Made by a program: the position numbers and the translations under genes
Notes under the pieces: generated by a model
Told to the model about the DNA's origin: nothing
Seen by the model: the letters and a program-made list of their open reading frames with translations, nothing else
Databases searched by the model: none
From: Nocardia colli
Lineage (GTDB): Bacteria > Actinomycetota > Actinomycetes > Mycobacteriales > Mycobacteriaceae
Direction of reading: 5' to 3'
Assembly: GCF_008704205.1 (NCBI RefSeq)
Contig: NZ_VXLC01000055.1
Span: 1-43,324, forward strand
DNA: 43,324 bases
Shown: positions 27,012 through 36,150 of the stretch, piece after piece
How positions within the stretch are numbered: position 1 is the first letter of the stretch
Layout: every line of letters starts with the position of its first letter

Positions 27012-28048
27012 GAGACGCGCTCCTTTCCACCCAACCCGGAACGCACATCCTGACCCATGTGCCGTCCCTCGACTCGAAGCCCTGCCATTTGCGGCCGAGG
27101 TTGCCGGATCAGTTGATCCAGTGCGGCGGCAAGCTTTCCGGGGTGATGCCGGTCCGTCCCCGCCTCGGCGACATCGGAGAAGGTTACCCGTGCGCGGAGC
27201 TGTTCGGCGGCTCTCGCCACATGTTCTCTTTCGCGACCCTCGGGCACCGACCCCGAATCGACCAAAACTTCGTCGACCACGAATTCCGGTGCGTGCTGGG
27301 ACAATACATGCAGGTGCCGTTCGGCGGAGAAACCCGCCGTTTCGCCGGGCTCGGCGGCGAGATTCAGCACCAGAACTTTTCTGGCTCGGGTGTACACCAG
27401 CGCCTCTCGTAGTTCGGGGACGAGCACATGGGGGATGACGCTGGTGAACCAGGAACCTGGTCCGAGGACGACCACATCGGCGTGTTCGATGGCCGAGGTG
27501 GCTTCTTGACTGGCCGGCGGATCGGACGGGATCAGCCGCACGCGCCGGACCTTGCCCGGCGTGGTCGCGATGGCGACCTGGCCGCGAATGCAGCGGCTGA
27601 CCCGCGGATCCGCTTCCAGCCCAGCCACATCCGCTTCGATGTCGAGCGCGATCGGCGACATCGGCAGCACCCGTCCGGTGATGCGCAACATCTTCGCGAG
27701 TTCGTCGAGCGCGGCGACCGGGTCGCCGAGCACCTCGGTCAGCCCGGCCAGGATGAGGTTGCCGACCGAGTGACCGGCGAGCGCGCCGGTGCCGCCGAAG
27801 CGGTGCTGCACGGTCTGGGTCCAGATGCCGTCGGAGTCGGCGGCCAGCGCGGCCAGCGCCATCCGCAGGTCACCGGGCGGCAGCACGCCTAGTTCGGCGC
27901 GTAGGCGACCGGACGAGCCGCCGTCGTCGGCCACCGTGACGACCGCGCTGATCTTCCTGGTCAGCCGCCGGATCGCGGTCAGCGTCGCGTAGAGGCCGTG
28001 CCCGCCGCCCAGCGCGACGATGGCCGGGTCGGATTCCCATCCACTCAT
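27002..28048 (-). CDS. yvcK: YvcK/CofD-like gluconeogenesis factor
   Basis: A 348-residue protein of the YvcK/CofD-like family (CuvA in mycobacteria), which binds UDP-sugars and influences cell-wall synthesis and growth on gluconeogenic carbon. It starts with IVALGGGHGLYATLTAIRRL (about 9-28), the nucleotide-binding signature, followed by VTVADDGGSSGRLR. ATG 28048 overlaps the rapZ stop codon as ATGA, and the end overlaps whiA, so the three genes are translationally coupled. Regulation by serine/threonine kinase phosphorylation is known for relatives but cannot be read here. Confidence 0.96.
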   Translation of the reverse strand: MSGWESDPAIVALGGGHGLYATLTAIRRLTRKISAVVTVADDGGSSGRLRAELGVLPPGDLRMALAALAADSDGIWTQTVQHRFGGTGALAGHSVGNLILAGLTEVLGDPVAALDELAKMLRITGRVLPMSPIALDIEADVAGLEADPRVSRCIRGQVAIATTPGKVRRVRLIPSDPPASQEATSAIEHADVVVLGPGSWFTSVIPHVLVPELREALVYTRARKVLVLNLAAEPGETAGFSAERHLHVLSQHAPEFVVDEVLVDSGSVPEGREREHVARAAEQLRARVTFSDVAEAGTDRHHPGKLAAALDQLIRQPRPQMAGLRVEGRHMGQDVRSGLGGKERVSWR

Positions 28049-29025
28049 TCGCGCCCCAGATCCCGATGCACGACCCGCACCACGTCGGCGGATCCCTCGG
28101 GCACGCCGGTGCCCACGCTCATCAGTTCGCCGAGCGCCTCGGCGATCGCCACGCTGCGGTGCTTGCCTCCGGTGCAGCCCACTGCCACCGTCATGTATCG
28201 CTTCCCCTCTTGGCGGTACCCGTTCATGGTCAGTTCGACCAGGTGGTGGCAGGTACGCAGGTAATCGTCCGCGCCGGGGCGCGACAACACGTACTCGCTC
28301 ACCACTGATTCCTGACCAGTGTGTTCCCGCAATTCCGGTATCCAATGTGGATTAGGTAGAAAACGCACATCCAACACCATGTCGGCGTCGAGTGGAACCC
28401 CATGCTTGAAGCCGAAGGATTGCACGGTCAGCTGCAACGCGCTCGGCGCGCCGCCGCCGAAGGCCTCCTCCAGCTTGCGGTGCAGCTGGTGGATGGACAG
28501 TTCGGTGGTGTCGATGACCAGGTCCGCCGCGGTTTTCACGGCCGAGAGCCGGATCCGTTCGGCGGCGATGCCCGCCGAGAGCGTGCCGTCCTTGCTCTCG
28601 CTCTGCAACGGATGCCGGCGCCGGGCGAAACCGAAGCGGCGGATGAGCACGTCGTCGGAGGCCTCGAGAAACAGCACCCTGGTTTCGATGCCGAGTTTGC
28701 GCAATTGATCGGTGACCACCGAGAGATCGCCGGTGAAGAACCGGCTGCGCACGTCCATCACCAGGGCGAGACTGCGGATCGGCGGCTCGGCGGAGGCGCC
28801 CAGTTCGACCATCCGGCCGATCAGTTCCGGCGGCAGGTTGTCGGCCACGTACCAGCCGAGATCCTCGAGTACGCGGGCGGCGGTGCCGCGGCCCGCGCCG
28901 GATAGTCCGGTCACGATGACGACTTCGACCTGCGGGTTCGCCGCTGCGACAGCGCTCGAGGGGCCGGCCTGCCCCTCGGTCTGTCGCGGATTACCCGCAG
29001 TGTTGTTCGATTCGACGCGTGTCAT
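28045..29025 (-). CDS. rapZ: RapZ-family nucleotide-binding protein
   Basis: A 326-residue protein of the RapZ/YvcJ family. Its P-loop is GLSGAGRGT (40-48), in which the usual Lys is Arg, as seen in other actinobacterial members. VLEDLGWYVADNLPPELI follows. The C-terminal part contains VAVGCTGGKHRSVAIAEAL (about 282-300), the conserved RapZ signature. In E. coli RapZ directs RNase E to the small RNA GlmZ; in actinobacteria that circuit is absent, and the role is probably nucleotide- or sugar-responsive. An unstructured N-terminus (about 1-32) precedes the domain. It is coupled to yvcK. Confidence 0.95.
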   Translation of the reverse strand: MTRVESNNTAGNPRQTEGQAGPSSAVAAANPQVEVVIVTGLSGAGRGTAARVLEDLGWYVADNLPPELIGRMVELGASAEPPIRSLALVMDVRSRFFTGDLSVVTDQLRKLGIETRVLFLEASDDVLIRRFGFARRRHPLQSESKDGTLSAGIAAERIRLSAVKTAADLVIDTTELSIHQLHRKLEEAFGGGAPSALQLTVQSFGFKHGVPLDADMVLDVRFLPNPHWIPELREHTGQESVVSEYVLSRPGADDYLRTCHHLVELTMNGYRQEGKRYMTVAVGCTGGKHRSVAIAEALGELMSVGTGVPEGSADVVRVVHRDLGRE

Positions 29026-29200
29026 GTCCTATGGGATCCGTCTCTTGGGTACCTCTCGAATCATCCCGCACCGGTCCCGGTATCGGGCGCAGACATGCGT
29101 GATTACCTTCCGTGGAGCAACAGGATGGTTCACGAACATGTGATGGAACGGTACCGAGGATATAGGTGGATGGCAGGGAAGCAGATGATTCCGATGTTTC

Positions 29201-31207
29201 TCAGCCTCCTTGCAGGGCAGCGAGTACGGCTTTGGCGGTCGCCAGCCCGATGCCGGGGACCTCGGTGATCTCCTCCACCGTGGCCTGCTTCAGTTTCGCG
29301 ACCGAACCGAAATGGGTAACCAGTGCGGTTCGGCGCGCCGCACCCAGTCCGGGCACCGAGTCCAGCGCGGACGCGGTCATCCGGCGGGAACGTTTGCTGC
29401 GGTGGAAGGTGATGGCGAAGCGGTGCGCCTCGTCGCGGACCCGTTGCAGCAGGAACAGGGCCTCGCTGTTGCGCGGCATGATCACCGGGTCGCTTTCCCC
29501 CGGCACCCAGACCTCTTCGAGGCGTTTGGCCAGGCCGATCACCGCGACGTCGGTGATGCCGAGCTCGTCGAGCACCTCGGCGGCGGCCGCGACCTGGGGT
29601 GCGCCGCCATCGACCACGTAGAGGTTGGGCGGGTAGGCGAACTTGCGCGGGCGGCCGGTGTTCGGGTCGATGCCCGGGCGGGACAGGAGATCCGCTGTGT
29701 CGTCGGCGTTTTCGGCCTCCAGGTCCTCGGCGGCGATCAGGTCGCGTTCCTTCTGCAACTTGTAGAACCGCCGTCTGGTCACCTCCCGGATGCTGCCGAC
29801 GTCGTCGGAGCGACCGTCGCCGGCCGCCTCCTTGATCGTGTAGTGCCGGTACTCGGATTTGCGGGCCAGGCCGTCCTCGAACACCACCAGCGAGGCGACC
29901 ACGTCGGTGCCCTGCACGTGGCTGATATCCACGCACTCGATCCGCAGCGGAGCGCTGTCGAGTTCGAGCGCGTCCTGAATGGCTTGCAGCGCAGCCGATC
30001 TCGAGGTGAGGTCGCCCGCGCGCTTGAGCTTGTGCTGCTGTAGCGCCTCCATCGCGTTGCGCTGCACGGTCTCGGCGAGGGCCTTCTTGTCGCCGCGCTG
30101 CGGCACACGCAGTTGCACGGCCGAGCCGCGCAGGTTGGACAGCCATTCCTGGAGCTGGTCGGTGTCGGCCGGGAGTTCGGGGACCAGCACCTCGCGCGGG
30201 ACCACGGTGGCGGGCTGCTCGGATTCGCCGAGTTCGGCCACCGCGACCTGCTCGCCGTAGAACTGGGTGAGGAACTGTTCGACCAGCACGGACAGCTCGC
30301 TGCCTGCCTCCGGCGCGTCGATGGCGTCGCCGGATTTGTCCACCACCCAGCCGCGCTGGCCGCGGACGCGACCGTCGCGGACGTGGAAGATCTGCACGGC
30401 CGCCTCCAGCTCGTCGGTGGCGAAGGCGATCACGTCGGCGTCGGTGCCGGTGCCGAGCACGACCGCCTGCTTCTCCAGCGCGCGGCGCAGCGCCTGCACG
30501 TCGTCGCGCAGGCGGGCGGCGTTCTCGAAGTCCAGGTCTTCGGCGGCGTCCTGCATGCGGCGTTCGAGCTGGCGCACCATGCGATCGGTGCGGCCGGCCA
30601 GGAAGTCGCAGAAGTCCTCGACGATCTGGCGGTGCTCGTCGGCGCTGACCCGGCCGATGCACGGGGCCGAGCACTTGTCGATGTAGCCGAGCAGGCAGGG
30701 GCGGCCGATCTGGTTGTGCCGCTTGAACACTCCGTTGGAGCAGGTGCGCGCGGGGAACACGCGCAGCAGCAGATCCAGGGTTTCCCGGATCGCCCAGGCG
30801 TGCGCGTACGGGCCGAAGTAGCGCACGCCCTTCTTACGCGCGCCGCGGTAGACGAACAGGCGCGGGAACTCTTCGTTCAGCGTCACCGCAAGCACCGGGT
30901 ACGACTTGTCGTCGCGGTAGCGCACGTTGAAGCGGGGGTCGAATTCCTTGATCCAGTTGTATTCGAGCTGTAGCGCCTCCACCTCGGTGGAGACAACAGT
31001 CCACTCCACGCTCGCGGCGGTGGTGACCATCTGCCGCGTGCGCGGATGCAAGGAGGCGACGTCGGCGAAGTACGAGTTCAGCCTGCTGCGCAGGCTCTTT
31101 GCCTTGCCGACGTAGATGACCTGCCGATGTGCGTCCCGGAACTTGTACACCCCGGGTTCGACGGGAATCGTGCCCGGCTTGGGCCGGTACGTCGCTGGAT
31201 CTGCCAC
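29201..31207 (-). CDS. uvrC: Excinuclease ABC subunit C
   Basis: A 668-residue nuclease of nucleotide excision repair that makes both incisions around a lesion marked by UvrA and UvrB. Domain order: GIY-YIG (PGVYKFRDAHRQVIYVGKAK, about 17-36), a Cys-rich region (RTCSNGVFKRHN, then GYIDKCSAPCIG), a UVR domain binding UvrB (DFLAGRTDRMVRQLERRMQD), an RNase-H-like nuclease domain (ECVDISHVQGTDVVASLVVF) and C-terminal helix-hairpin-helix motifs (VPGLGAARRTAL and VPGIGLATAKAVL). Full length. It is first in the uvrC-rapZ-yvcK-whiA order, with 175 bases between uvrC and rapZ, so a second promoter for rapZ is possible. Confidence 0.98.
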   Translation of the reverse strand: MADPATYRPKPGTIPVEPGVYKFRDAHRQVIYVGKAKSLRSRLNSYFADVASLHPRTRQMVTTAASVEWTVVSTEVEALQLEYNWIKEFDPRFNVRYRDDKSYPVLAVTLNEEFPRLFVYRGARKKGVRYFGPYAHAWAIRETLDLLLRVFPARTCSNGVFKRHNQIGRPCLLGYIDKCSAPCIGRVSADEHRQIVEDFCDFLAGRTDRMVRQLERRMQDAAEDLDFENAARLRDDVQALRRALEKQAVVLGTGTDADVIAFATDELEAAVQIFHVRDGRVRGQRGWVVDKSGDAIDAPEAGSELSVLVEQFLTQFYGEQVAVAELGESEQPATVVPREVLVPELPADTDQLQEWLSNLRGSAVQLRVPQRGDKKALAETVQRNAMEALQQHKLKRAGDLTSRSAALQAIQDALELDSAPLRIECVDISHVQGTDVVASLVVFEDGLARKSEYRHYTIKEAAGDGRSDDVGSIREVTRRRFYKLQKERDLIAAEDLEAENADDTADLLSRPGIDPNTGRPRKFAYPPNLYVVDGGAPQVAAAAEVLDELGITDVAVIGLAKRLEEVWVPGESDPVIMPRNSEALFLLQRVRDEAHRFAITFHRSKRSRRMTASALDSVPGLGAARRTALVTHFGSVAKLKQATVEEITEVPGIGLATAKAVLAALQGG

Positions 31208-31255
31208 CCGACAAGCCTATCGAGCAGGTCCGACAGGTCCGCCACAGCGCCGGGT

Positions 31256-31744
31256 TCAGCGCGTTCGCGCCGCCGCGAGATGGGCGATGTCGCAGCCGGC
31301 CGCTGAAACGCACTGCGCGACATGAGGTTCGCCGGCGGACCGGACGTTCGACGCGTTTCGCCCGACCGCGCTCATCACCGTCAACACGAGGAGCACGATG
31401 CCCGCGATGATCAATCCGGTGCCCTTCCGCTTCGGCGGATAAACCGGTGGGTGAGCCGGTGGTGCGGGATAGCCGGCCGGAGATTGCGGGTACGGCTCAT
31501 AGGCATCTGTGGGCGCGTATTGCGGCCGGCTGACCGAGTCGACTGGTTGTGCGGTGTAGTCGACGGGCGGAGGTGCGTATCCATACGGCGGCGGCGACGG
31601 ATACGCACCAGGCTGACCTGGATACGACTGATACCTCTGCGGTTTCGATTTCGACCGCTGCACCAGCCCTACCGTGAGCAGAACGAGTCCCGCCACCGGG
31701 AACGACAGCGACCCCAACAGATAGCCGAACTCTTCCGGAGTCAT
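31256..31744 (-). CDS. Small two-helix membrane protein with Pro/Tyr-rich linker
   Basis: A 162-residue protein of unknown function. A first hydrophobic helix (about 6-28, YLLGSLSFPVAGLVLLTVGLV) is followed by a low-complexity segment rich in Pro, Tyr, Gly and Gln (about 35-105), then a basic PPKRKGTG and a second helix (about 108-125, LIIAGIVLLVLTVMSAVG). A short tail with two Cys residues follows. This layout is common in small actinobacterial envelope proteins. It ends 48 bases before uvrC on the same strand. The ATG start is preceded by GGAGGTGG, a good ribosome binding site. Confidence 0.75.
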   Translation of the reverse strand: MTPEEFGYLLGSLSFPVAGLVLLTVGLVQRSKSKPQRYQSYPGQPGAYPSPPPYGYAPPPVDYTAQPVDSVSRPQYAPTDAYEPYPQSPAGYPAPPAHPPVYPPKRKGTGLIIAGIVLLVLTVMSAVGRNASNVRSAGEPHVAQCVSAAGCDIAHLAAARTR

Positions 31745-31901
31745 GCCGCCACCTCCTCGGCGTGGACATGATCAGAGCCGCACAATTCAGCGCCCACCGA
31801 CGCTCCCCCATTCGATCAACCCCTCGGTCACCCGTGCGAGTGACCGGCAGAACCGTGAACCATAGCAAGAAACCCCGACAACCAAGACATTTCGACCACG
31901 A

Positions 31902-32330
31902 CTACGGCTGGATGTCGAACCAGTGCTTCGCTTCGGGGCGAGTGAGTTGGTAGACGATGACGATCGATGCGCCGAGCGAATACAGCACTGCGACAATCCA
32001 TTGGGCGAAGGGCACGTCGAGGGGGTGGGTTTGCCAGCCGACCACGGCTTGGGCCAGTGCCAAGGTGAGGGCCAGGATGCGGACGCCGCTCGCGCCGCGG
32101 GTGAATCCGCCGGCGACGAGGGCGAGTAGCCAGCTGAACAGGAATTGGATGGCCGCGCCGCCTGCGGCTTCACCGCCGAGCATCAGGCCCATCAGCGCCG
32201 TGTAGGCGAGGCCGAATCCGGCCAGGCCCCAGGCGGCTTCGCGGGCTTCCCTGGCGGGTCCGGGCAGCTCGGTCAGCGCCCATAATCGCTCGGCTACGGC
32301 TAAATCATCGTCCGAAGACTCAGCGCCCAT
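31902..32330 (-). CDS. Four-helix membrane protein of unknown function
   Basis: A 142-residue integral membrane protein with about four hydrophobic segments (roughly 33-53, 59-77, 84-100 and 107-130), after an acidic N-terminus (GAESSDDDLAVAERLWAL). It resembles no family I can name; small proteins of this type are frequent near actinobacterial housekeeping loci. The start at ATG 32330 (MGAESS) is preferred to the earlier in-frame 32354, because a G-rich stretch lies just upstream and the extension is not conserved-looking. It is separated from the following small membrane protein by 157 bases without a gene. Confidence 0.7.
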   Translation of the reverse strand: MGAESSDDDLAVAERLWALTELPGPAREAREAAWGLAGFGLAYTALMGLMLGGEAAGGAAIQFLFSWLLALVAGGFTRGASGVRILALTLALAQAVVGWQTHPLDVPFAQWIVAVLYSLGASIVIVYQLTRPEAKHWFDIQP

Positions 32331-32456
32331 GGCGCCCCCCACTTCCCGATCCACACGCTCTCGGCCCGAATCAACGGGCGCGCGCAGAACGGTAGATCAC
32401 CGGGACGAGTCGGACAACCCGGACGCGGTAACCGTTATTCGACGGCGATCAGCCGT

Positions 32457-33152
32457 TCACTCGCCGCGTGAAAGCCCGTGCTCGCGCAGCGCGTCCAGCA
32501 GACCGGTCGGGCGCTGTTCGGTGGGTAGCGGATCTACCAGGGCGAATCGACAGCCGAGCGCGGTCGCGCCACCGTCGGCCTCGGCGCTGTCGCCGACCAT
32601 CAGGGCCGCCGCGGGTTCAACGCCGAGTTTATCCAGGGTGGCGGCGAAGATGCGCGGATCGGGTTTGATCGCGCCGATCTCGAAGGAGAGGGCGAAGGCG
32701 TCGACGTAGCGGTCCCAGTTGCGGGAGACGAAGGCGGGGCGGATGTCGAAGGCGATATTGCTGACGACGGCGACCTGAATGCCTTGGCCCGCAAGCAGAG
32801 TCAGCACCTCCTCGACGTCGGGGTAGGGCGTCCAGGCCAGCGAATCGATCATGCGCCGGTAGAGGAACTCCGCTTGGTCGTCGGTCGGTACGCCGGATCT
32901 GCGCAGGACCTCCAGATAGGCGTGCCGATGCAGCTTCGGGTCCAAGTCGCGGTTGTCCCAGGCGTATTGCCCTTCGGCGCCGAACTGCACGAGTTGCTCG
33001 ACCGGCGCCGTCATCCGGCGCAGCAGCTCTGCCTTCTCGTGCACGTCGAAAGCCCGGCCGTCGGCGGTGACCAACTGGTCACCCCACCAATCCTTCTCTT
33101 CCAGTCGGAACAGGGTCCCGGAATAGTCGAAGAGCACCGCCTCGATGGTCAC
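32457..33152 (-). CDS. HAD-superfamily hydrolase
   Basis: A 231-residue haloacid-dehalogenase-like hydrolase. Motif I is DYSGTL (about 9-14). The first Asp is the nucleophile; the usual second Asp is replaced by Ser, as in some dehalogenase- or phosphonatase-like members, so phosphatase activity is not certain. Motif II is VVSN, motif III is the Lys of AIKPDPRIF, and motif IV is MVGDSAEAD. A helical cap lies between I and II. GTG 33152 is the probable start, directly before the first beta strand (IEAVLFDYSGTL). It is divergent from the gamma-glutamyltransferase gene. Confidence 0.88.
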   Translation of the reverse strand: MTIEAVLFDYSGTLFRLEEKDWWGDQLVTADGRAFDVHEKAELLRRMTAPVEQLVQFGAEGQYAWDNRDLDPKLHRHAYLEVLRRSGVPTDDQAEFLYRRMIDSLAWTPYPDVEEVLTLLAGQGIQVAVVSNIAFDIRPAFVSRNWDRYVDAFALSFEIGAIKPDPRIFAATLDKLGVEPAAALMVGDSAEADGGATALGCRFALVDPLPTEQRPTGLLDALREHGLSRGE

Positions 33153-33348
33153 CGCACCAGCGTACCGACGGGTCCGTCGCGGACGAGGTCGTCGCAGGCC
33201 AGGGCGGTGCCCCGGCGAGGCGGGGCGACAACTGCTGGCGCGCAACCCAGTTCATCCGGATCCGGCACGTCCCTTCGGCACCTCGGGCACGGAGCGTTGG
33301 TACGAAAAACCCTCCCCCGCTGTCGGTGGCGAGCGTTAGAGTCCCCCC

Positions 33349-35313
33349 ATGAGGCGCACGCGAGGTACGTGGACGGGTGTGGCGGCGGCGTTGCTGCTCG
33401 CCCTGGGGACGGTGACGGCTTGTTCGTCCGACGAGGACAAGGCGAGCAAAGTCTGCGACACGGTGCCGAACGGCACGCCGGTGGCCGCGACGTCACCCGG
33501 CGCGCCGGCCGGTAAGACGCCGGACATCAGCACCAACCCGGAGATCGCCACGGGCTACCGGTCCGCGATGACGCCGGTGCACACGAAGACGTTCGCGGTG
33601 TCGACGGCGAACCCCGTCTCGACCAAGGCGGCGTGTGCGGTGCTGCGCGACGGCGGCACCGCCGCGGACGCACTGATCGCGGCGCAGGCCGTGCTCGGCC
33701 TGGTCGAACCGCAGGCCTCCGGCATCGGCGGCGGCTCGTTCCTCATGTATTACGACGCCACGGCCAAGACCGTCGACGCCTACGACGGGCGAGAGGTCGC
33801 GCCCGCCGCGGCGACCGAGAACTACCTGCGCTGGGTCGACGACGCCAACCGGACCGAGCCGAAGCCGAACGCGCGAGCCAGCGGCCGATCCATCGGCGTG
33901 CCCGGGGTGCTGCGGATGCTGGAGATGGCCCACCGCGACCACGGCAAGACCGGCTGGCGCGAACTGTTCGACCCGGCCATCGGCCTCGCCGATCGCGGCT
34001 TCCCGATCAGCCCCCGATTCGCCGGCCAGATCGCCGAGTCGGCCAAGGATCTCGCCCTCGACGACGCCGCGAAGGCCTACTTCCTCAATCCCGACGGCAC
34101 CGCCAAGACCGCCGACACCGTGCTGACCAATCCGGCCATGTCGAAGACCTTGAGCGCCATCGCCGCCGAGGGCGCCAACGCCTTCTATACCGGCGCCATC
34201 GCCCGCGACATCGTCGACGCCGCCACCACGGCGTCCGGCGGTCGCACCCCCAGCCTGATCACCACCGCCGACCTGGCGAACTACCAGGCCAAGAAGCGCA
34301 CCGCCCTCTGCACCACCTATCGCACCCACGAGATCTGCGGCATGCCCGCGCCGTCCTCCGGCGGCAGCACGGTCGCCGCGACCCTCGGTATCCTGGAGAA
34401 CTTCGATCTCGCCGCGCTGCCCCCGGACAACCTCGGTTCCGGCACCGACGCGCGCAACGGCGGCAAGCCGAAGGCCGACGCGGTGCACCTCATCGCGGAG
34501 GCCGAGCGGCTCGCCTACGCCGACCGCAACAAGTACGTGGCCGACACGGATTTCATTCCGCTGCCCGGCAATTCGATCCAGACCCTGCTGAACAAGGACT
34601 ACCTCAAGCAACGCGCCGCACTGATCGACCGCGGCCACAGCATGGGCACCGCGCAGCCCGGCGACTTCGGTCCGGTCCCGCTCGGCGTCGGCCCGCAGCC
34701 GCCCGAGCACGGCACCAGCCACATCTCCGTGGTGGACAAGTACGGCAACGCCGCGTCGATGACCACCACGGTGGAATCCGCCTTCGGCTCGTTCCACCTG
34801 GTCGACGGCTTCGTGCTGAACAACCAGCTCACCGACTTCTCCGCCGACCCGCTCGGCACCGACGGCGCCCCGGTCGCGAACCGCATCCAGCCGAACAAGC
34901 GCCCGCGCAGCTCGATGGCCCCGACCCTGGTCTTCGACAAGGCCGCCGACGGCACCCGCGGCCAGCTCACCCACGTCACCGGCTCCCCCGGCGGCTCGGT
35001 GATCATCCAGTTCGTCGTGAAAACCCTTATCGGCATGCTCGACTGGGGCCTGGACCCGCAGCAGGCCGTGTCCGGGCTCTCCTTCGGCGCGGGCAACGCC
35101 CCAGCCACCGGCCTCGGCGGCGAACACCCCAGCATCAACAGCGCCGACAACGGCAACAACGACGCCCTGGTCACCCGACTGCGCCAACTAGGCCACCAGG
35201 TCTCGGTCGCCCCGCAATCCAGCGGCCTCAGTGCGATCCAACGCGAACCCGACGGCTGGATCGGCGGCGCCGACCCCCGCCGCGAGGGAGCGGTCCTCGG
35301 CGATACCCGCTGA
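33349..35313 (+). CDS. ggt: Lipoprotein gamma-glutamyltransferase
   Basis: A 654-residue N-terminal-nucleophile enzyme that cleaves gamma-glutamyl bonds such as those of glutathione or mycothiol-like compounds. A signal sequence ends at the lipobox VTAC with Cys25, so the protein is anchored outside the membrane. The precursor is cut before Thr456 in HGTSHISVVD, which becomes the nucleophile. Substrate-binding segments include NPVSTKAACAVLRDGGTAAD (about 88-107) and PAPSSGGSTVAATLG. The C-terminal small subunit ends with GGADPRREG. Start ATG 33349. The gene ends three bases before a strong hairpin. Confidence 0.95.
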   Translation: MRRTRGTWTGVAAALLLALGTVTACSSDEDKASKVCDTVPNGTPVAATSPGAPAGKTPDISTNPEIATGYRSAMTPVHTKTFAVSTANPVSTKAACAVLRDGGTAADALIAAQAVLGLVEPQASGIGGGSFLMYYDATAKTVDAYDGREVAPAAATENYLRWVDDANRTEPKPNARASGRSIGVPGVLRMLEMAHRDHGKTGWRELFDPAIGLADRGFPISPRFAGQIAESAKDLALDDAAKAYFLNPDGTAKTADTVLTNPAMSKTLSAIAAEGANAFYTGAIARDIVDAATTASGGRTPSLITTADLANYQAKKRTALCTTYRTHEICGMPAPSSGGSTVAATLGILENFDLAALPPDNLGSGTDARNGGKPKADAVHLIAEAERLAYADRNKYVADTDFIPLPGNSIQTLLNKDYLKQRAALIDRGHSMGTAQPGDFGPVPLGVGPQPPEHGTSHISVVDKYGNAASMTTTVESAFGSFHLVDGFVLNNQLTDFSADPLGTDGAPVANRIQPNKRPRSSMAPTLVFDKAADGTRGQLTHVTGSPGGSVIIQFVVKTLIGMLDWGLDPQQAVSGLSFGAGNAPATGLGGEHPSINSADNGNNDALVTRLRQLGHQVSVAPQSSGLSAIQREPDGWIGGADPRREGAVLGDTR

Positions 35314-35316
35314 CCC

Positions 35317-35382
35317 CATGATCAACGGGACGTGACGGCGGCAAAGTTCGAGTACGCGCGCCGTCACGTCCCGTTGATCGTG
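35317..35382 (+). terminator. Long perfect hairpin after ggt, solo copy of the palindromic repeat family
   Basis: Arms 35320-35340 and 35359-35379 are perfectly complementary over 21 bp (GATCAACGGGACGTGACGG... / ...CCGTCACGTCCCGTTGATC). One mismatch extends them to 24 bp, and the loop is 18 bases. It could terminate ggt. The 51 bases from 35325 align without gaps to bases 186-236 at 38 positions, including the loop sequence CAAA-n2-TCGAGTA, so it belongs with the array at the start of the window. Confidence 0.85.
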
Positions 35383-35610
35383 CAGCGGGCTGTCGTCCGT
35401 GTGGTCGGGCAACGGCCACATCGCTGGAATCCGCAACTCTCTCGTGGGCTTTGCACGCTGACGGATGCCCAGAGTGGGGTGCGGATCCGGGGCGACGTGC
35501 GGATCTCGAGAATCACACCGGATTGCTCGGCGACAGAATCCGGTTGTACGACAATCCCGGCGGCGCGCCGATGCAGGCCTGCCTCGAGAAGACCGGTGTC
35601 GTTAGTTAGG
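35383..35610. other. Intergenic stretch, possible gene remnant
   Basis: No intact gene. GTGCGGATC occurs twice, 17 bases apart, near 35478 and 35495. A plus-strand frame ending at a TAG near 35608 reads GLLGDRIRLYDNPGGAPMQA before its stop. This looks protein-like but has no start or homology that I can name; it may be decayed coding sequence. Confidence 0.3.
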
Positions 35611-36150
35611 TCAGCGCGACAGGAGCATGGGGTAAACCACGGGGCCGTGGTCTATGGGTAGTTCGTCCTGTTGGACGAAGCCGAAGCGCTGGTAGAAGGA
35701 CAGACTCGCGCGGGTGTTGGAGACCACGAAGCAAGGTTCGGCGGAGGTGGCGAGGCGCTGTTCGAGTAAGGATGACGCGAACCCTCGGCGCTGGGCATCG
35801 GGGTGGGTGCCCACGGCGGCAAGGTAGAGGTGCGGGGCGGCGGGCCGGGCGTCTTCCATTTGACGGGCTGCGGCGAGAGCACGCGGGAGGCTGCCCTTCA
35901 AGGTGTGGAACAGGCTGAACGGCTTGGCAATCGATGACACGATGCCGGCCGGCTCCCACAGCGCGACGCTGACGATGTTCCCGTTCTCGTCACAGGCCGA
36001 GTCGACCATGCCGGTCTCGGTGCGCGAGGCGATGCGCGAGTCCCAGAACGTGGGCAACGCCTGCTGCCGCATCGCCGGACGCGGCCAGAGATAGGTCATC
36101 AGCGGATCCTCGGCGAAGGCCGCCGCGAGGACGAACGCACCGGTCTGCAT
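35611..36150 (-). CDS. GNAT-family acetyltransferase
   Basis: A 179-residue N-acetyltransferase-like protein. The acetyl-CoA motif is visible as LYLAAVGTHPDAQRRGFASSLLEQRL (about 107-132), with the Q/RxxGxG/A-type turn QRRGFAS. A late beta strand and helix follow (PCFVVSNTRASLSFYQRFGF). The opening VLAAAFAEDPLMTYLWP fits the first helix, but the usual first beta strand is missing, so the ATG 36150 start may be too late or the gene may be shortened. No good ribosome binding site is present. The substrate is unknown. Confidence 0.75.
   Translation of the reverse strand: MQTGAFVLAAAFAEDPLMTYLWPRPAMRQQALPTFWDSRIASRTETGMVDSACDENGNIVSVALWEPAGIVSSIAKPFSLFHTLKGSLPRALAAARQMEDARPAAPHLYLAAVGTHPDAQRRGFASSLLEQRLATSAEPCFVVSNTRASLSFYQRFGFVQQDELPIDHGPVVYPMLLSR

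Noticed and set aside
33209..33226. GCCCCG/CGGGGC hairpin between the HAD and ggt genes
   Set aside because: Six base pairs in a divergent, GC-rich gap is within chance; a terminator makes no sense there.
33493..35321. Long open frames on both strands across ggt
   Set aside because: They are shadows: Gly/Val-rich on the minus and Arg-rich on the plus strand, while ggt shows all its motifs.
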